A stretch of DNA of 64,000 nucleotides from WTJH01 sp049889695 (GTDB taxonomy: Bacteria; Bacteroidota; Bacteroidia; Flavobacteriales; Flavobacteriaceae). The notes beneath the pieces are model-generated. The model did no database searches. It was given only the letters and a program-made list of their open reading frames with translations, and was not told the origin of the DNA. Both the position numbers and the translations under genes were made by a program. The stretch covers positions 257,849 to 321,848 of the forward strand of contig JBMHCX010000006.1 of NCBI GenBank assembly GCA_049889695.1, written 5' to 3'. This document shows, piece after piece, positions 1-8,239 of the stretch (the stretch's first letter is position 1; every line of letters starts with the position of its first letter).

Positions 1-772
1 AAGTCGCTCGAAAAGATCGGAAAAATAGAAAGAAAATAAGTGCTGTTAGCAGGGTGGCTGATAGGACAAATAACCCGATTTCATCGACTATATTTTGTGC
101 ATTTAGCGTGCGAATATAGGGCATTCCAGAAACCCTTAAGTCAACGTTCATACGTTCTTCATAGGCGTCGATCAGTGGAATTAATTCGTCAAAAACAAAG
201 TCTTTTCGAACCGCTGTGTTCACAATGTCGGGGTCCATATAGATGACAGATCGAACTGTTTCAGTTGCAGCATTAAACAACAAGTGATCGAAAAAGGGGA
301 GTTCTTCGAATATCTTCGTCTTAAAGGCCAAAATAGCATCTGTGGAAGCATCTTTGGTTGGGGCTTTTACAGGGGCTAGCACCAACTTTTTTGCTTGACT
401 ATCCTTTTTGAGTTCCTGTATATTGTCGATAGACAAGACCAAGCCAACTTCTGGAAAAGCATTGATCTGCTGATTGAATTCTTGCCAGGCATTTAAACGG
501 TCGGCATTGAAAAGGTCTGGGTCGTTCAGCGCAATTGTTATGAGGTTTCCTTCGTCCCCAAACTTTTCAATAAATTTCTGGTATTGAATGTTTTCAGGAT
601 GATTGTCCGGAAGCAAATTGGCTTCCGTAAACGTAAATTGCATGTATTTCCATTGGGTAGACCACAAGAGGGTGATCCCAATAATACCCAAAATAATCAG
701 TAGGCGATTTCGGAGGATGGCACGCGCAAGCAGAGTCCAAAAATCAAATCCTTGCCGCTTGCCGCTTCCCAT
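1..772 (-). CDS. MMPL/RND-family exporter, N-terminal part (cut by window edge)
   Basis: My own translation of the minus strand stays open for 257 codons from an ATG at 772 to the window edge. It shows a short cytoplasmic start, a first membrane helix at about residues 20-38 rich in L/I/G, then a long periplasmic region with the motif FTEANLLPDNHPE. A second membrane helix rich in L/F follows just before the edge. This layout fits the hydrophobe/lipid exporters of the MMPL branch of the RND superfamily. The start overlaps the frr stop by one base (TGATG), which suggests translational coupling in a pyrH-frr-exporter operon. Substrate unknown; most of the protein is outside the window. Confidence 0.8.
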   Translation of the reverse strand, partial: MGSGKRQGFDFWTLLARAILRNRLLIILGIIGITLLWSTQWKYMQFTFTEANLLPDNHPENIQYQKFIEKFGDEGNLITIALNDPDLFNADRLNAWQEFNQQINAFPEVGLVLSIDNIQELKKDSQAKKLVLAPVKAPTKDASTDAILAFKTKIFEELPFFDHLLFNAATETVRSVIYMDPDIVNTAVRKDFVFDELIPLIDAYEERMNVDLRVSGMPYIRTLNAQNIVDEIGLFVLSATLLTALIFFLFFRSFRAT

Positions 773-1326
773 CAGACCGTAAGGATTTCCTGCTCTTTCT
801 GAGAGAAAAGACTGTCTATTTGCTTTACAAAACCATCTGTAAGCTCCTGAACATCGACTTCATAGTTTTTCTTTAAGTCTTCGGAACCTTCCGTCTTTTT
901 GATTTCGTTATTGGCATCTTTCCGCACGTTGCGGATGCTTACTTTTGCTTCCTCGGCAGCGGCTTTAGCCATGCGGGCTAACTCTTTACGACGTTCCTCC
1001 GTTAAGGGTGGAATATTAATGATAATAGACTCGCCATTATTCATTGGATTGAACCCTAAATTGGCGACTAGAATAGCTTTTTCAATATCCGCCAATAAGT
1101 TTTTATCGAAAGGCTGTACGGTGAGGGTTCGAGCATCTGGGCTATTGACATTCGCCACCTGATTTAAAGGGGTTTGTGCCCCGTAATATTCTACTTGAAC
1201 GGAAGAGAGCATCACCGGGTTTGCCTTCCCAGCACGAATGTTTAAAAACTCCCGTTCTAAATGTTCAACCGTTTCTTGCATGGACTCTTTAGAAGTCTCC
1301 ACGATGATCTCAAAAGCTTCTTCCAT
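772..1326 (-). CDS. frr: Ribosome recycling factor
   Basis: Cytoplasmic factor that, with EF-G, splits the post-termination ribosome into subunits. The 184 aa length is normal for the family. The N-terminal helix has the typical pattern HLEREFLNIRAGKANP, and the PPLTEERRKELAR segment is the usual hinge and second helix of domain I. It lies 11 bp downstream of pyrH, the common pyrH-frr pairing, and overlaps the start of the MMPL exporter gene by one base. No anomaly seen. Confidence 0.97.
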   Translation of the reverse strand: MEEAFEIIVETSKESMQETVEHLEREFLNIRAGKANPVMLSSVQVEYYGAQTPLNQVANVNSPDARTLTVQPFDKNLLADIEKAILVANLGFNPMNNGESIIINIPPLTEERRKELARMAKAAAEEAKVSIRNVRKDANNEIKKTEGSEDLKKNYEVDVQELTDGFVKQIDSLFSQKEQEILTV

Positions 1327-1337
1327 AATTTTTTATT

Positions 1338-2045
1338 TTATAAATATACTTTCGTCCCAATATTATCCCCGTTCACAATCTTACTCAGATTTCCGGGTGT
1401 GTTGATGTCGAAGACTACAATCGGCAAGTCATTTTCCTGACTTAAAGTAAAGGCAGTAGTATCCATCACTTTTAAGCCTTTATGGATAACTTCATCGAAA
1501 GATAGTTTATCGAATTTTATAGCCGATTGGTCTTTTTCTGGGTCTGCATTGTAAATGCCGTCCACTCGAGTTCCCTTTAAGATGACTTCGGCACCAATTT
1601 CAATTGCCCGGAGTACAGCTGCTGAGTCGGTCGTAAAGAAGGGGTTTCCAGTTCCCGATCCAAAAATGACTACTCGCCCTTTTTCTAAATGCCGCGTGGC
1701 TTTTCGTTTGATGAATGGTTCTGCAATCGCTTCGATCTTAATCGCTGTTTGTAGTCGTGTCGGTACCTCATTATTTTCTAAGGCACTTTGCAAGGCGAGG
1801 CCATTGATAACTGTCGCAAGCATTCCCATATAGTCCGCTTGTACTCTGTCCATTCCTTCGCTAGCACCAGAAACACCTCTAAAAATATTTCCACCACCAA
1901 TAACAATAGCCACCTCTACTCCTTGTTCGTGGATTTCTTTGATTTGTTTTGCGTATGCATCCAGGCGGCTTGGATCAATACCATTACTGAGGTCTCCCAT
2001 CAGTGCTTCACCGCTTAATTTTAGAAGGATTCGGTTGTATTTCAT
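1338..2045 (-). CDS. pyrH: UMP kinase
   Basis: Phosphorylates UMP to UDP with ATP in pyrimidine nucleotide synthesis. It belongs to the amino-acid-kinase fold and is hexameric in bacteria, with GTP activation and UTP inhibition known for the family. The 235 aa protein shows LKLSGEALMG at the N-terminus, the glycine loop VIGGGNIFRG near residue 50 and the GSGTGNPFFTTDSAA nucleotide-binding segment. First gene of the pyrH-frr-exporter operon, with a TAnnTTTG promoter element 17 bp upstream of its ATG. Confidence 0.97.
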   Translation of the reverse strand: MKYNRILLKLSGEALMGDLSNGIDPSRLDAYAKQIKEIHEQGVEVAIVIGGGNIFRGVSGASEGMDRVQADYMGMLATVINGLALQSALENNEVPTRLQTAIKIEAIAEPFIKRKATRHLEKGRVVIFGSGTGNPFFTTDSAAVLRAIEIGAEVILKGTRVDGIYNADPEKDQSAIKFDKLSFDEVIHKGLKVMDTTAFTLSQENDLPIVVFDINTPGNLSKIVNGDNIGTKVYL

Positions 2046-2062
2046 TCGAGTGTAATGTCTGG

Positions 2063-2070
2063 CAAATATA
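2063..2070 (-). promoter_or_regulatory. -7 promoter element for pyrH-frr operon
   Basis: On the minus strand the sequence reads TATATTTG, a perfect match to the Bacteroidota -7 consensus TAnnTTTG. It lies 17 bp upstream of the pyrH ATG. No convincing -33 element was found. Confidence 0.6.
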
Positions 2071-2105
2071 TAAAATCAAGCGCTTTCATTGGAGGCATAA
2101 CAGTA

Positions 2106-2978
2106 TCAAACTGCTTTTAAACTTAAATCACAAACAGGGGCAGTGTAGGTGAGTGCACCCATGGAAACAAAACTAACTCCGGTTTCTGCAATATCCACTA
2201 AATTTTCGTGAGTGATGTTTCCAGAGGCCTCTGTTGGGAAACGTCCATCGATCCAATGAACAGCTTGCTGAAGCTCTTGAATTCCCATATTGTCGAGTAA
2301 AATACGTTTGATCCATGGAAATGCGGCTGCTTGTTGTACTTCAGCTAGGGTGCGAGTTTCCACCACAACCCCTAGGTGCTCAAGATCATTGTCCTGAAGA
2401 TAGCGATGGGTCTTTTCCAGTGCAGCCATTAGACCCCCACAATAATCCGCATGATTATCTTTTATCATCAGTTCATCATATAATCCCATTCGGTGGTTTG
2501 TTCCCCCACCAATATGGACCCCCCATTTCTCGGCCACTCGGAAATTAGGTGTTGTCTTTCGAGTATCTAAAAGACGGCAATCCGTATGAGCGATGCTTGC
2601 CGCTAATTTGCCGGTGTAGGACGCAATTCCACTCATACGTTGTAGACAGTTTAACACCAATCGTTCTGTCGCAAGTATAGACTGGGTATTGCCGGAAACC
2701 TCAAAGCCAATCAGGCCATTAATGACTTTATCTCCGTCCTGATGGCGGATGCTGATTTGGAGATCCGGATCGTAGGATTTAAAAATCTGAGTGGCCAATT
2801 CTACCCCAGCAAGTATACCGTCAAATTTTATTTTTAATTCCGCTCGCGATGATTGATTTTTTGGAATACACGAGAGGCCGCTGTGATCTCCATTGCCGAT
2901 GTCTTCTGCCAAACCATTTTCAATGAGTTTTTGAAGAGCTGTCTGGTGCTGTTTTGCAAAATTACTGGACCAAGTCAT
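2106..2978 (-). CDS. nadC: Nicotinate-nucleotide pyrophosphorylase (quinolinate phosphoribosyltransferase)
   Basis: Converts quinolinate and PRPP to nicotinate mononucleotide, the third step of de novo NAD synthesis. The 290 aa protein has the family features LNCLQRMSGIAS, DTRKTTPNFR and the C-terminal EASGNI segment of the type II PRTase barrel. Its start overlaps the nadB end by 17 bp, so the three NAD genes form one coupled operon nadA-nadB-nadC read on the minus strand. Confidence 0.96.
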   Translation of the reverse strand: MTWSSNFAKQHQTALQKLIENGLAEDIGNGDHSGLSCIPKNQSSRAELKIKFDGILAGVELATQIFKSYDPDLQISIRHQDGDKVINGLIGFEVSGNTQSILATERLVLNCLQRMSGIASYTGKLAASIAHTDCRLLDTRKTTPNFRVAEKWGVHIGGGTNHRMGLYDELMIKDNHADYCGGLMAALEKTHRYLQDNDLEHLGVVVETRTLAEVQQAAAFPWIKRILLDNMGIQELQQAVHWIDGRFPTEASGNITHENLVDIAETGVSFVSMGALTYTAPVCDLSLKAV

Positions 2979-4518
2979 GATTGTAAAATACGCCTTCGTT
3001 GACGTTTATATTTTGGGATTGTTTGATCATTAAATAGGCCACACTGACCAGGTTTCGAAGTTCACATATTTCTGCTGTCAGTTGGCTCTGCTCATAAATG
3101 TCTTTTGTCTCGTCAAAAATGAGTTTTAATACTTTTTCAGCCTTTGCTAGTTGGGCATCGGTCTTAAAAATACCGGCCTTATGCGTCATGGTTTTTTGAA
3201 GTTGTTCTTTCAATTCCGCTACCCGAGTATTTGAATGGTTGGGGATATAGCCTTCTCCCTGCCAAAGGGGTAGGGAAGTAGGGGTTGCTGCACTGGCTTT
3301 TAATGCTTCTAATTGACCTACACTAGAAAGGGCCGTACGATGGGCAAAAACCAAAGATTCTAACAGAGAGTTAGAAGCCAAGCGATTGGCGCCATGCAAA
3401 CCCGTATGTGCACACTCGCCTATGGCATATAAGCTCTTGAGCTGAGATTCACCTGCAGAATTGACCTGAACGCCACCACAGAAATAGTGAGCTGCAGGGA
3501 CGATCGGAATCCAATCCTCAGGAAGACTTATCCCCATTTTCCCACAGGTTTTTTTGATGTTTGGAAATCTTTTTTCAAGTTCATCCCGATCGATTTCGCT
3601 TACGTCCAACCAAACAAATTCTTCCGTTGACTTATCGATCTCTTGTTGAATGGCTCTGGCTACGATATCCCGCGGAGCCAGTTCAGCTCTAGTGTCGTAG
3701 TAGGGCATGAATCTATCGCCGCTACTGTTGCGCAATAGACCTCCGGCCCCTCTTACGGCTTCCGTAATTAGGAAGGTTTGGCCATCTACTTTCGGATGTA
3801 AAGCGGTCGGGTGGAATTGTACATATGGAAGTCCTTGGATAAAAACTTTCGCTCTGTAAGCTGCTCCCAAGCCATCGCCAGTTGCGCTAGGCGGGTTAGT
3901 CGTATGCTGAAATAACTCTCCGGCTCCTCCTGTGGAGAGAACGGTAATTTGTGCAGCGATGGTTAAAATTTCCGCTTTTTCTTTGGCGATCACATATGCT
4001 CCATAGCATCTGCCATTTTGAGTTTTTGTGTGGTGATCGGTAATCAGATCAACGAGAGTGTGGTTCTCTAGCAGTCGTATATTGGTAAATCCCTTTACTT
4101 TATCGATCAGGGTTTGCTGTATTTGAAGTCCGGTCTGATCTTTGTAATGAACGATTCTTTTTTCAGAATGCCCCCCTTCTTTTGCTAGGTGAAGTTTTTC
4201 ATCGTTGGTGTCAAAGGAAGTTCCCCATTGCATGAGCTCTAATAGTCGCGCCTGACCTTCTTCGACGACAAAACGAACAACTTCGGGGTCCGACTTCCCC
4301 GCTCCGGCAATCAAGGTGTCTTCAATATGCTTTTCGTGGGAGTCGTGTAAATGATCTGTAACTACTGCGATACCTCCTTGCGCATAGCGGGTATTGGTCT
4401 CAGAGATTTCATTTTTTGAAATCAGGGTCAACTGAATATTCGGATGGTTTTCAGCCACTTTTATGGCGTAGGCCAAGCCCGATATTCCTGTTCCAATAAC
4501 TAAAATATCTGTTTGCAT
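2962..4518 (-). CDS. nadB: L-aspartate oxidase
   Basis: FAD enzyme oxidising L-aspartate to iminoaspartate for quinolinate synthesis. The 518 aa sequence has the FAD dinucleotide-binding motif GTGISG at residues 9-14 and RYAQGGIAV near 44-52. The substrate/flavin region includes HPTALH and GANRLASNSLLE, followed by the C-terminal helical domain of the succinate dehydrogenase/fumarate reductase flavoprotein family. It starts 2 bp after the nadA stop and overlaps nadC. Confidence 0.96.
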   Translation of the reverse strand: MQTDILVIGTGISGLAYAIKVAENHPNIQLTLISKNEISETNTRYAQGGIAVVTDHLHDSHEKHIEDTLIAGAGKSDPEVVRFVVEEGQARLLELMQWGTSFDTNDEKLHLAKEGGHSEKRIVHYKDQTGLQIQQTLIDKVKGFTNIRLLENHTLVDLITDHHTKTQNGRCYGAYVIAKEKAEILTIAAQITVLSTGGAGELFQHTTNPPSATGDGLGAAYRAKVFIQGLPYVQFHPTALHPKVDGQTFLITEAVRGAGGLLRNSSGDRFMPYYDTRAELAPRDIVARAIQQEIDKSTEEFVWLDVSEIDRDELEKRFPNIKKTCGKMGISLPEDWIPIVPAAHYFCGGVQVNSAGESQLKSLYAIGECAHTGLHGANRLASNSLLESLVFAHRTALSSVGQLEALKASAATPTSLPLWQGEGYIPNHSNTRVAELKEQLQKTMTHKAGIFKTDAQLAKAEKVLKLIFDETKDIYEQSQLTAEICELRNLVSVAYLMIKQSQNINVNEGVFYNHDLVQ

Positions 4519-4520
4519 AT

Positions 4521-5513
4521 CTACCCTAAGGCCAGCATTCGATCGATCGGTTTCTTTGCCGCTTCAATTAAAGCAGCATCTAATTCGATTTGAGGAGCGT
4601 TGTGTTTCAGGCAAGCATAGAGCTTTTCCATGGTGTTGAGCTTCATAAAAGCACATTCACTACAGGCACAGGTATCGTCTTCTACTGGGGCTGGGATAAA
4701 TGTTTTATCCGGACATCTTTTTTGCATTTCGTGGAGAATCCCCGCTTCTGTAGCAATGATGTATTGATCGCTAGAATCTTCTTCTACAAATTTTAAAAGA
4801 CCGGAAGTACTACCGATATAGTGAGCGATATCTAAAATGGGAGACTCACTTTCGGGGTGAGCAATAAATTTAGCTTTCGGGTATTCTTTAAAAAGTTGAA
4901 CGACCTTCTCGAATGAAAAAGCTTCATGAACGATACATGAGCCTTCCCATAAAATAAGATCACGTCCAGTTTTTTTACTTAAATAACGGCCTAAGTTCTT
5001 GTCGGGAGCAAAAATGATGGGTTGGTCTTCCGGGATCGATTCGATTACGCGAACGGCATTACTCGAAGTACACACTATATCACTCAAGGCCTTGATTTCT
5101 GCCGAGCAATTGATATAAGTCACGACTACCGCATTCGGATGTTGTGCTTTAAACTGCGAGAATTCCGTTGGGGGACAAGAGTCCGCAAGGGAACATCCAG
5201 CCTTTAAATCCGGGAGTAATACGGTTTTGGAAGGGTTAATGATTTTGGCTGTTTCAGCCATAAAATGGACCCCAGCAAACACAATTACATCTGCTGTTAC
5301 TTGTGCTGCTTGTTGGGCGAGATATAGGCTATCTCCCAAAAAGTCTGCCAAATCCTGAATTTCTTCTTCTTGGTAATAATGGGCTAGCAGAACTGCATTA
5401 CGTTCCGATTTTAGGCGTAAAATTTCTTCTTTCAAGTCCATTCCTTCTGGAACATCAGCTTTCAGAAACCCTTGTTTTTGCAGTGTTTTTTCTTTTTGTA
5501 TAAGCGTTTTCAT
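4521..5513 (-). CDS. nadA: Quinolinate synthase
   Basis: A [4Fe-4S] enzyme condensing iminoaspartate with dihydroxyacetone phosphate to quinolinate. The 330 aa form shows the NadA signatures LAHYYQEEEIQDLADF, GVHFMAETAKI and NCSAE. The conserved cysteines that can ligate the cluster include one in KAGCSLADSC and the C-terminal group around DDTCACSECAFM. First gene of nadABC, with its own promoter element just upstream. Confidence 0.96.
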   Translation of the reverse strand: MKTLIQKEKTLQKQGFLKADVPEGMDLKEEILRLKSERNAVLLAHYYQEEEIQDLADFLGDSLYLAQQAAQVTADVIVFAGVHFMAETAKIINPSKTVLLPDLKAGCSLADSCPPTEFSQFKAQHPNAVVVTYINCSAEIKALSDIVCTSSNAVRVIESIPEDQPIIFAPDKNLGRYLSKKTGRDLILWEGSCIVHEAFSFEKVVQLFKEYPKAKFIAHPESESPILDIAHYIGSTSGLLKFVEEDSSDQYIIATEAGILHEMQKRCPDKTFIPAPVEDDTCACSECAFMKLNTMEKLYACLKHNAPQIELDAALIEAAKKPIDRMLALG

Positions 5514-5528
5514 AGCGTCTTCGTTCTA

Positions 5529-5536
5529 CAAATTTA
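5529..5536 (-). promoter_or_regulatory. -7 promoter element for nadABC
   Basis: The minus strand reads TAAATTTG, a perfect TAnnTTTG match, 15 bp upstream of the nadA ATG. It separates the NAD operon from truB. Confidence 0.6.
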
Positions 5537-5556
5537 CCACAATTCCACAAACTCCC

Positions 5557-6243
5557 CTACGGCCGAAGCTCGAAAGCATTCTCCAGATCATAAGCGCCAA
5601 TTTTTTCACGTCGGAGGCTGCTCAAGTAAGCGCCAGAATTAAGGGCTTTGCCAAAGTCATGCGCCAGGCTTCTTATGTAGGTGCCTTTGCTACAGACGAC
5701 TTTAAACTCGACCTCTGGTAACTTAGGGTACACCTCAAACGAAGAAATGCGTACTGCTCTGCTTTGAAGCTCGGTAGTTTCCCCTGCTCGAGCAAACTCA
5801 TATAGCCGTTTACCCTCTTTTTTTAAAGCAGAATAGAGCGGTGGAACCTGTTGAATATCTCCTTGAAATGTAGCGGTCATTTGTTGTACAGTGTCCACCT
5901 GAATATGTTCGGTAGGGAAGTGTTTGTCGATGGCTGTTTCCATGTCATAGGAGGGGGTTGTTGCACCCAACATAAAGGTTCCTGTATAAGTTTTTTCAAG
6001 GCCCTGATATTCCTGAATCTTCTTGGTAAAGGGTCCTACGCAGATCAACAGCAAACCTGTCGCCAATGGATCGAGTGTTCCACAATGACCGACCTTTAAT
6101 TTTTTCAGCCCAAACTTTTTGCGAAGCATCCAACGGACTTTATTAACGACCTGAAATGATGTCCACTCCAGAGGTTTATCGATAGCGATTAAACACCCTT
6201 GCTGAATTTGTTCTAAAGTGAAATGATCAGCTGAAAATACCAT
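5557..6243 (-). CDS. truB: tRNA pseudouridine-55 synthase
   Basis: Makes pseudouridine at position 55 of the tRNA T-loop. The 228 aa protein contains the catalytic motif VGHCGTLDPLATGLLL (the Asp of GTLDP is the nucleophile), PPLYSALKKEGKRLYE and the CSKGTYIRSLAHD motif. It overlaps the 3' end of uppP by 17 bp, part of a ftsX-DUF3098-uppP-truB run. The short C-terminus matches the compact Bacteroidota form. Confidence 0.96.
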   Translation of the reverse strand: MVFSADHFTLEQIQQGCLIAIDKPLEWTSFQVVNKVRWMLRKKFGLKKLKVGHCGTLDPLATGLLLICVGPFTKKIQEYQGLEKTYTGTFMLGATTPSYDMETAIDKHFPTEHIQVDTVQQMTATFQGDIQQVPPLYSALKKEGKRLYEFARAGETTELQSRAVRISSFEVYPKLPEVEFKVVCSKGTYIRSLAHDFGKALNSGAYLSSLRREKIGAYDLENAFELRP

Positions 6244-7021
6244 ACCCTATTGAAATAATTCCGACGGTTAGGCAGTAGTAAGCAAAATATTGCAATTGGC
6301 TCTTTTCTACCAAGGCAATCATCCAACGACAAGCAACAATTCCGGTGACAAAGGCACTTAAAAACCCACATGCCAAAAGTCCGGCTGAAGTATTTAATTC
6401 TAAAGAGTCGGTATCCATTAAGCTTTTCGCCATACTTCCGAAAATGAGCGGTATAACCATCAAAAATGAAAAACGAGCAGCCGTCGCTCTGTCGATTCCC
6501 AACCCAATAGCAGTTGCTATGGTCGCTCCACTTCGCGAAACACCCGGGAGAATGGCAAATGCTTGCATTAAACCTATATAAAAACTAGAACGGGCATTTA
6601 ACGAATTCGTATGCGTGGATTTTCGATTGGCGAGTATCAACAGTCCCGCCGTAATCAGTAGCATCGTCCCGACCAACAGTAGATTTCCGTTAAAAAGGGA
6701 TTCAATCGAATCCTTAAAAAAAAGCCCCACAACCGTGGCCGGAATCATGGATATAACGATAAAACCGGCAAATTTTATCCCTGCTTTATCTCCCTTAAAA
6801 ATTTGGTGTAGAATGATTTTGATGTCTTTCCAAAAAACGACCACCGTACTGAGAGCCGTTGCCGCATGAAGAATAAGCGTTAGTAGGAGCCCTTTCGACT
6901 CTAAGGCTGTTGTAGACCCCATAAGTACTTTAGCCAACTCCAAATGTCCACTGGAAGATACAGGCAAAAATTCGGTGAGCCCTTGGACGATCCCTAAAAC
7001 AATAACCTTGATATATTCCAT
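6227..7021 (-). CDS. uppP: Undecaprenyl-diphosphate phosphatase (UppP/BacA)
   Basis: Integral membrane enzyme that recycles undecaprenyl diphosphate to the monophosphate carrier used for peptidoglycan and other surface polymers. It shows the two active-site motifs QGLTEFLPVSSSGHLE and PGVSRSGATIA and about seven membrane helices. I chose the ATG at 7021 (protein MEYIKVIVLG, 264 aa). The longer reading from 7060 would add a hydrophilic leader overlapping DUF3098, while the chosen start sits 2 bp after that gene's stop. Confidence 0.95.
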   Translation of the reverse strand: MEYIKVIVLGIVQGLTEFLPVSSSGHLELAKVLMGSTTALESKGLLLTLILHAATALSTVVVFWKDIKIILHQIFKGDKAGIKFAGFIVISMIPATVVGLFFKDSIESLFNGNLLLVGTMLLITAGLLILANRKSTHTNSLNARSSFYIGLMQAFAILPGVSRSGATIATAIGLGIDRATAARFSFLMVIPLIFGSMAKSLMDTDSLELNTSAGLLACGFLSAFVTGIVACRWMIALVEKSQLQYFAYYCLTVGIISIGYGIFS

Positions 7022-7023
7022 GC

Positions 7024-7251
7024 CTATTTCTGTCGGGGAGCAATAATGGAATATGCGCAAATGCCAAAGCCAATCAATACGACAGTAGGTGCCAGTCGAA
7101 TTCTTCGGAAATTAAAAATTTCTGGGTTGAAGACTTGAGGGTTGTCACTTCCCCCGCCTGACATTAAAATAAATCCGAGAGCAATGCATGCTATTCCAAT
7201 CCCTAAAATAGTGTAGTTCCGCTTTTCAAATAAAAATTTCTTGGAGGCCAT
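7024..7251 (-). CDS. DUF3098 small membrane protein
   Basis: A 75 aa protein with two predicted membrane helices (about 14-31 and 54-70) and the segment FNPEIFNFRRIRLAPTVV typical of the DUF3098 family found next to ftsX in flavobacteria. Function unknown; the conserved position between ftsX and uppP suggests a cell-envelope role, but that is inference. It is 1 bp from ftsX and 2 bp from uppP, so it is co-transcribed. Confidence 0.85.
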   Translation of the reverse strand: MASKKFLFEKRNYTILGIGIACIALGFILMSGGGSDNPQVFNPEIFNFRRIRLAPTVVLIGFGICAYSIIAPRQK

Positions 7252-7252
7252 G

Positions 7253-8131
7253 TTAATAAACTGCTTGGGTTTTAAGGTTCAAATAGCGTTGAGTTGCAAA
7301 AAAGGTACTGATGGCTGTTATTCCAAGGCCAATCAGTAAAATACTTCCACCGATAATACCAAGGTATAGATGGTCTTGGAGCAGTTGAAGTTCGGGAAAT
7401 AATTCATCTAAACGATACACGACGGCAGCTAAGGATGCCCAGGCAATAAGAATTCCCCATACACCTAAACGAATATGTTTCCAGATAAATGGTCTTCGGA
7501 TAAACGATTTGGTGGCACCCACCAATTGCATGGTTTTAATGATGAATCGTTTCGAGTAGACCGACAAGCGTATGGAGCTATTAATGAGCAGAATTGCAAT
7601 GATAATAAACAGCGCACAGGTGGCTAAAACAATAGTCGTTAACCTATTGATGTTTTGGTCTAAAAGTTCTAGCAACGGCTGGTCGTAAACCACCTCGCTA
7701 ATAAATGGGTACTGAAGAACCATTTGACTGGTTTCTTCCAGTAGTTCAGGAGTAACGTAAGCGGCATTAAAAAAAACATCTATAGAATTTTGCAAGGGAT
7801 TATACCCCAAAAACTCCATAAAATCTTCTCCAATATCTTCAATATAGCGTTCTGCGGCATCTTCTTTAGAGACGTATTGAATAGCTTTGGTGGCTACTTT
7901 AAAGCGAAGTGTTTTTTGCAGTTGCTCAATATCTACAGTTTTAGCTTCATCCTTGATATAGATGGTTAAGGCGATTTGTTCTTTGAACTGATTCGCGATT
8001 TTTTGTGCATTCACCACAAACAACCCTAGGATACCTAAGAGGAAAAGAACTAAGCTGATACTTATCACCACAGAAAAGTAAGTGGTTTGCAAGCGTCTCT
8101 TGTTCAGTTTTTCAAAGTTAGATACAGCCAC
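7253..8131 (-). CDS. ftsX: Cell-division protein FtsX (permease-like)
   Basis: Membrane partner of FtsE, which in other bacteria controls peptidoglycan hydrolases at the septum. The 292 aa protein has a cytoplasmic N-terminus, a first helix (about 20-42), a periplasmic loop of about 130 residues and three further helices. This is the FtsX arrangement, with the conserved KTMQLVGATKSFIRRPF segment. It starts with GTG. ftsE is not in the window, as is usual in this phylum where the pair is often separated. Confidence 0.93.
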   Translation of the reverse strand: MAVSNFEKLNKRRLQTTYFSVVISISLVLFLLGILGLFVVNAQKIANQFKEQIALTIYIKDEAKTVDIEQLQKTLRFKVATKAIQYVSKEDAAERYIEDIGEDFMEFLGYNPLQNSIDVFFNAAYVTPELLEETSQMVLQYPFISEVVYDQPLLELLDQNINRLTTIVLATCALFIIIAILLINSSIRLSVYSKRFIIKTMQLVGATKSFIRRPFIWKHIRLGVWGILIAWASLAAVVYRLDELFPELQLLQDHLYLGIIGGSILLIGLGITAISTFFATQRYLNLKTQAVY

Positions 8132-8239
8132 AGCTAGAATTTGAAGTAAAATTAACTAACCCAAGCTTGCCTCACAAATAAACTTTTCCAGCTGGGGACA
8201 AACCGCTATTTTTACCCCCTAATTTGAATAGCATTCATT

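Noticed and set aside
40..246. Plus-strand open frame at the window start
   Set aside because: It is antisense to the clearly coding minus-strand MMPL exporter and resembles no protein family.
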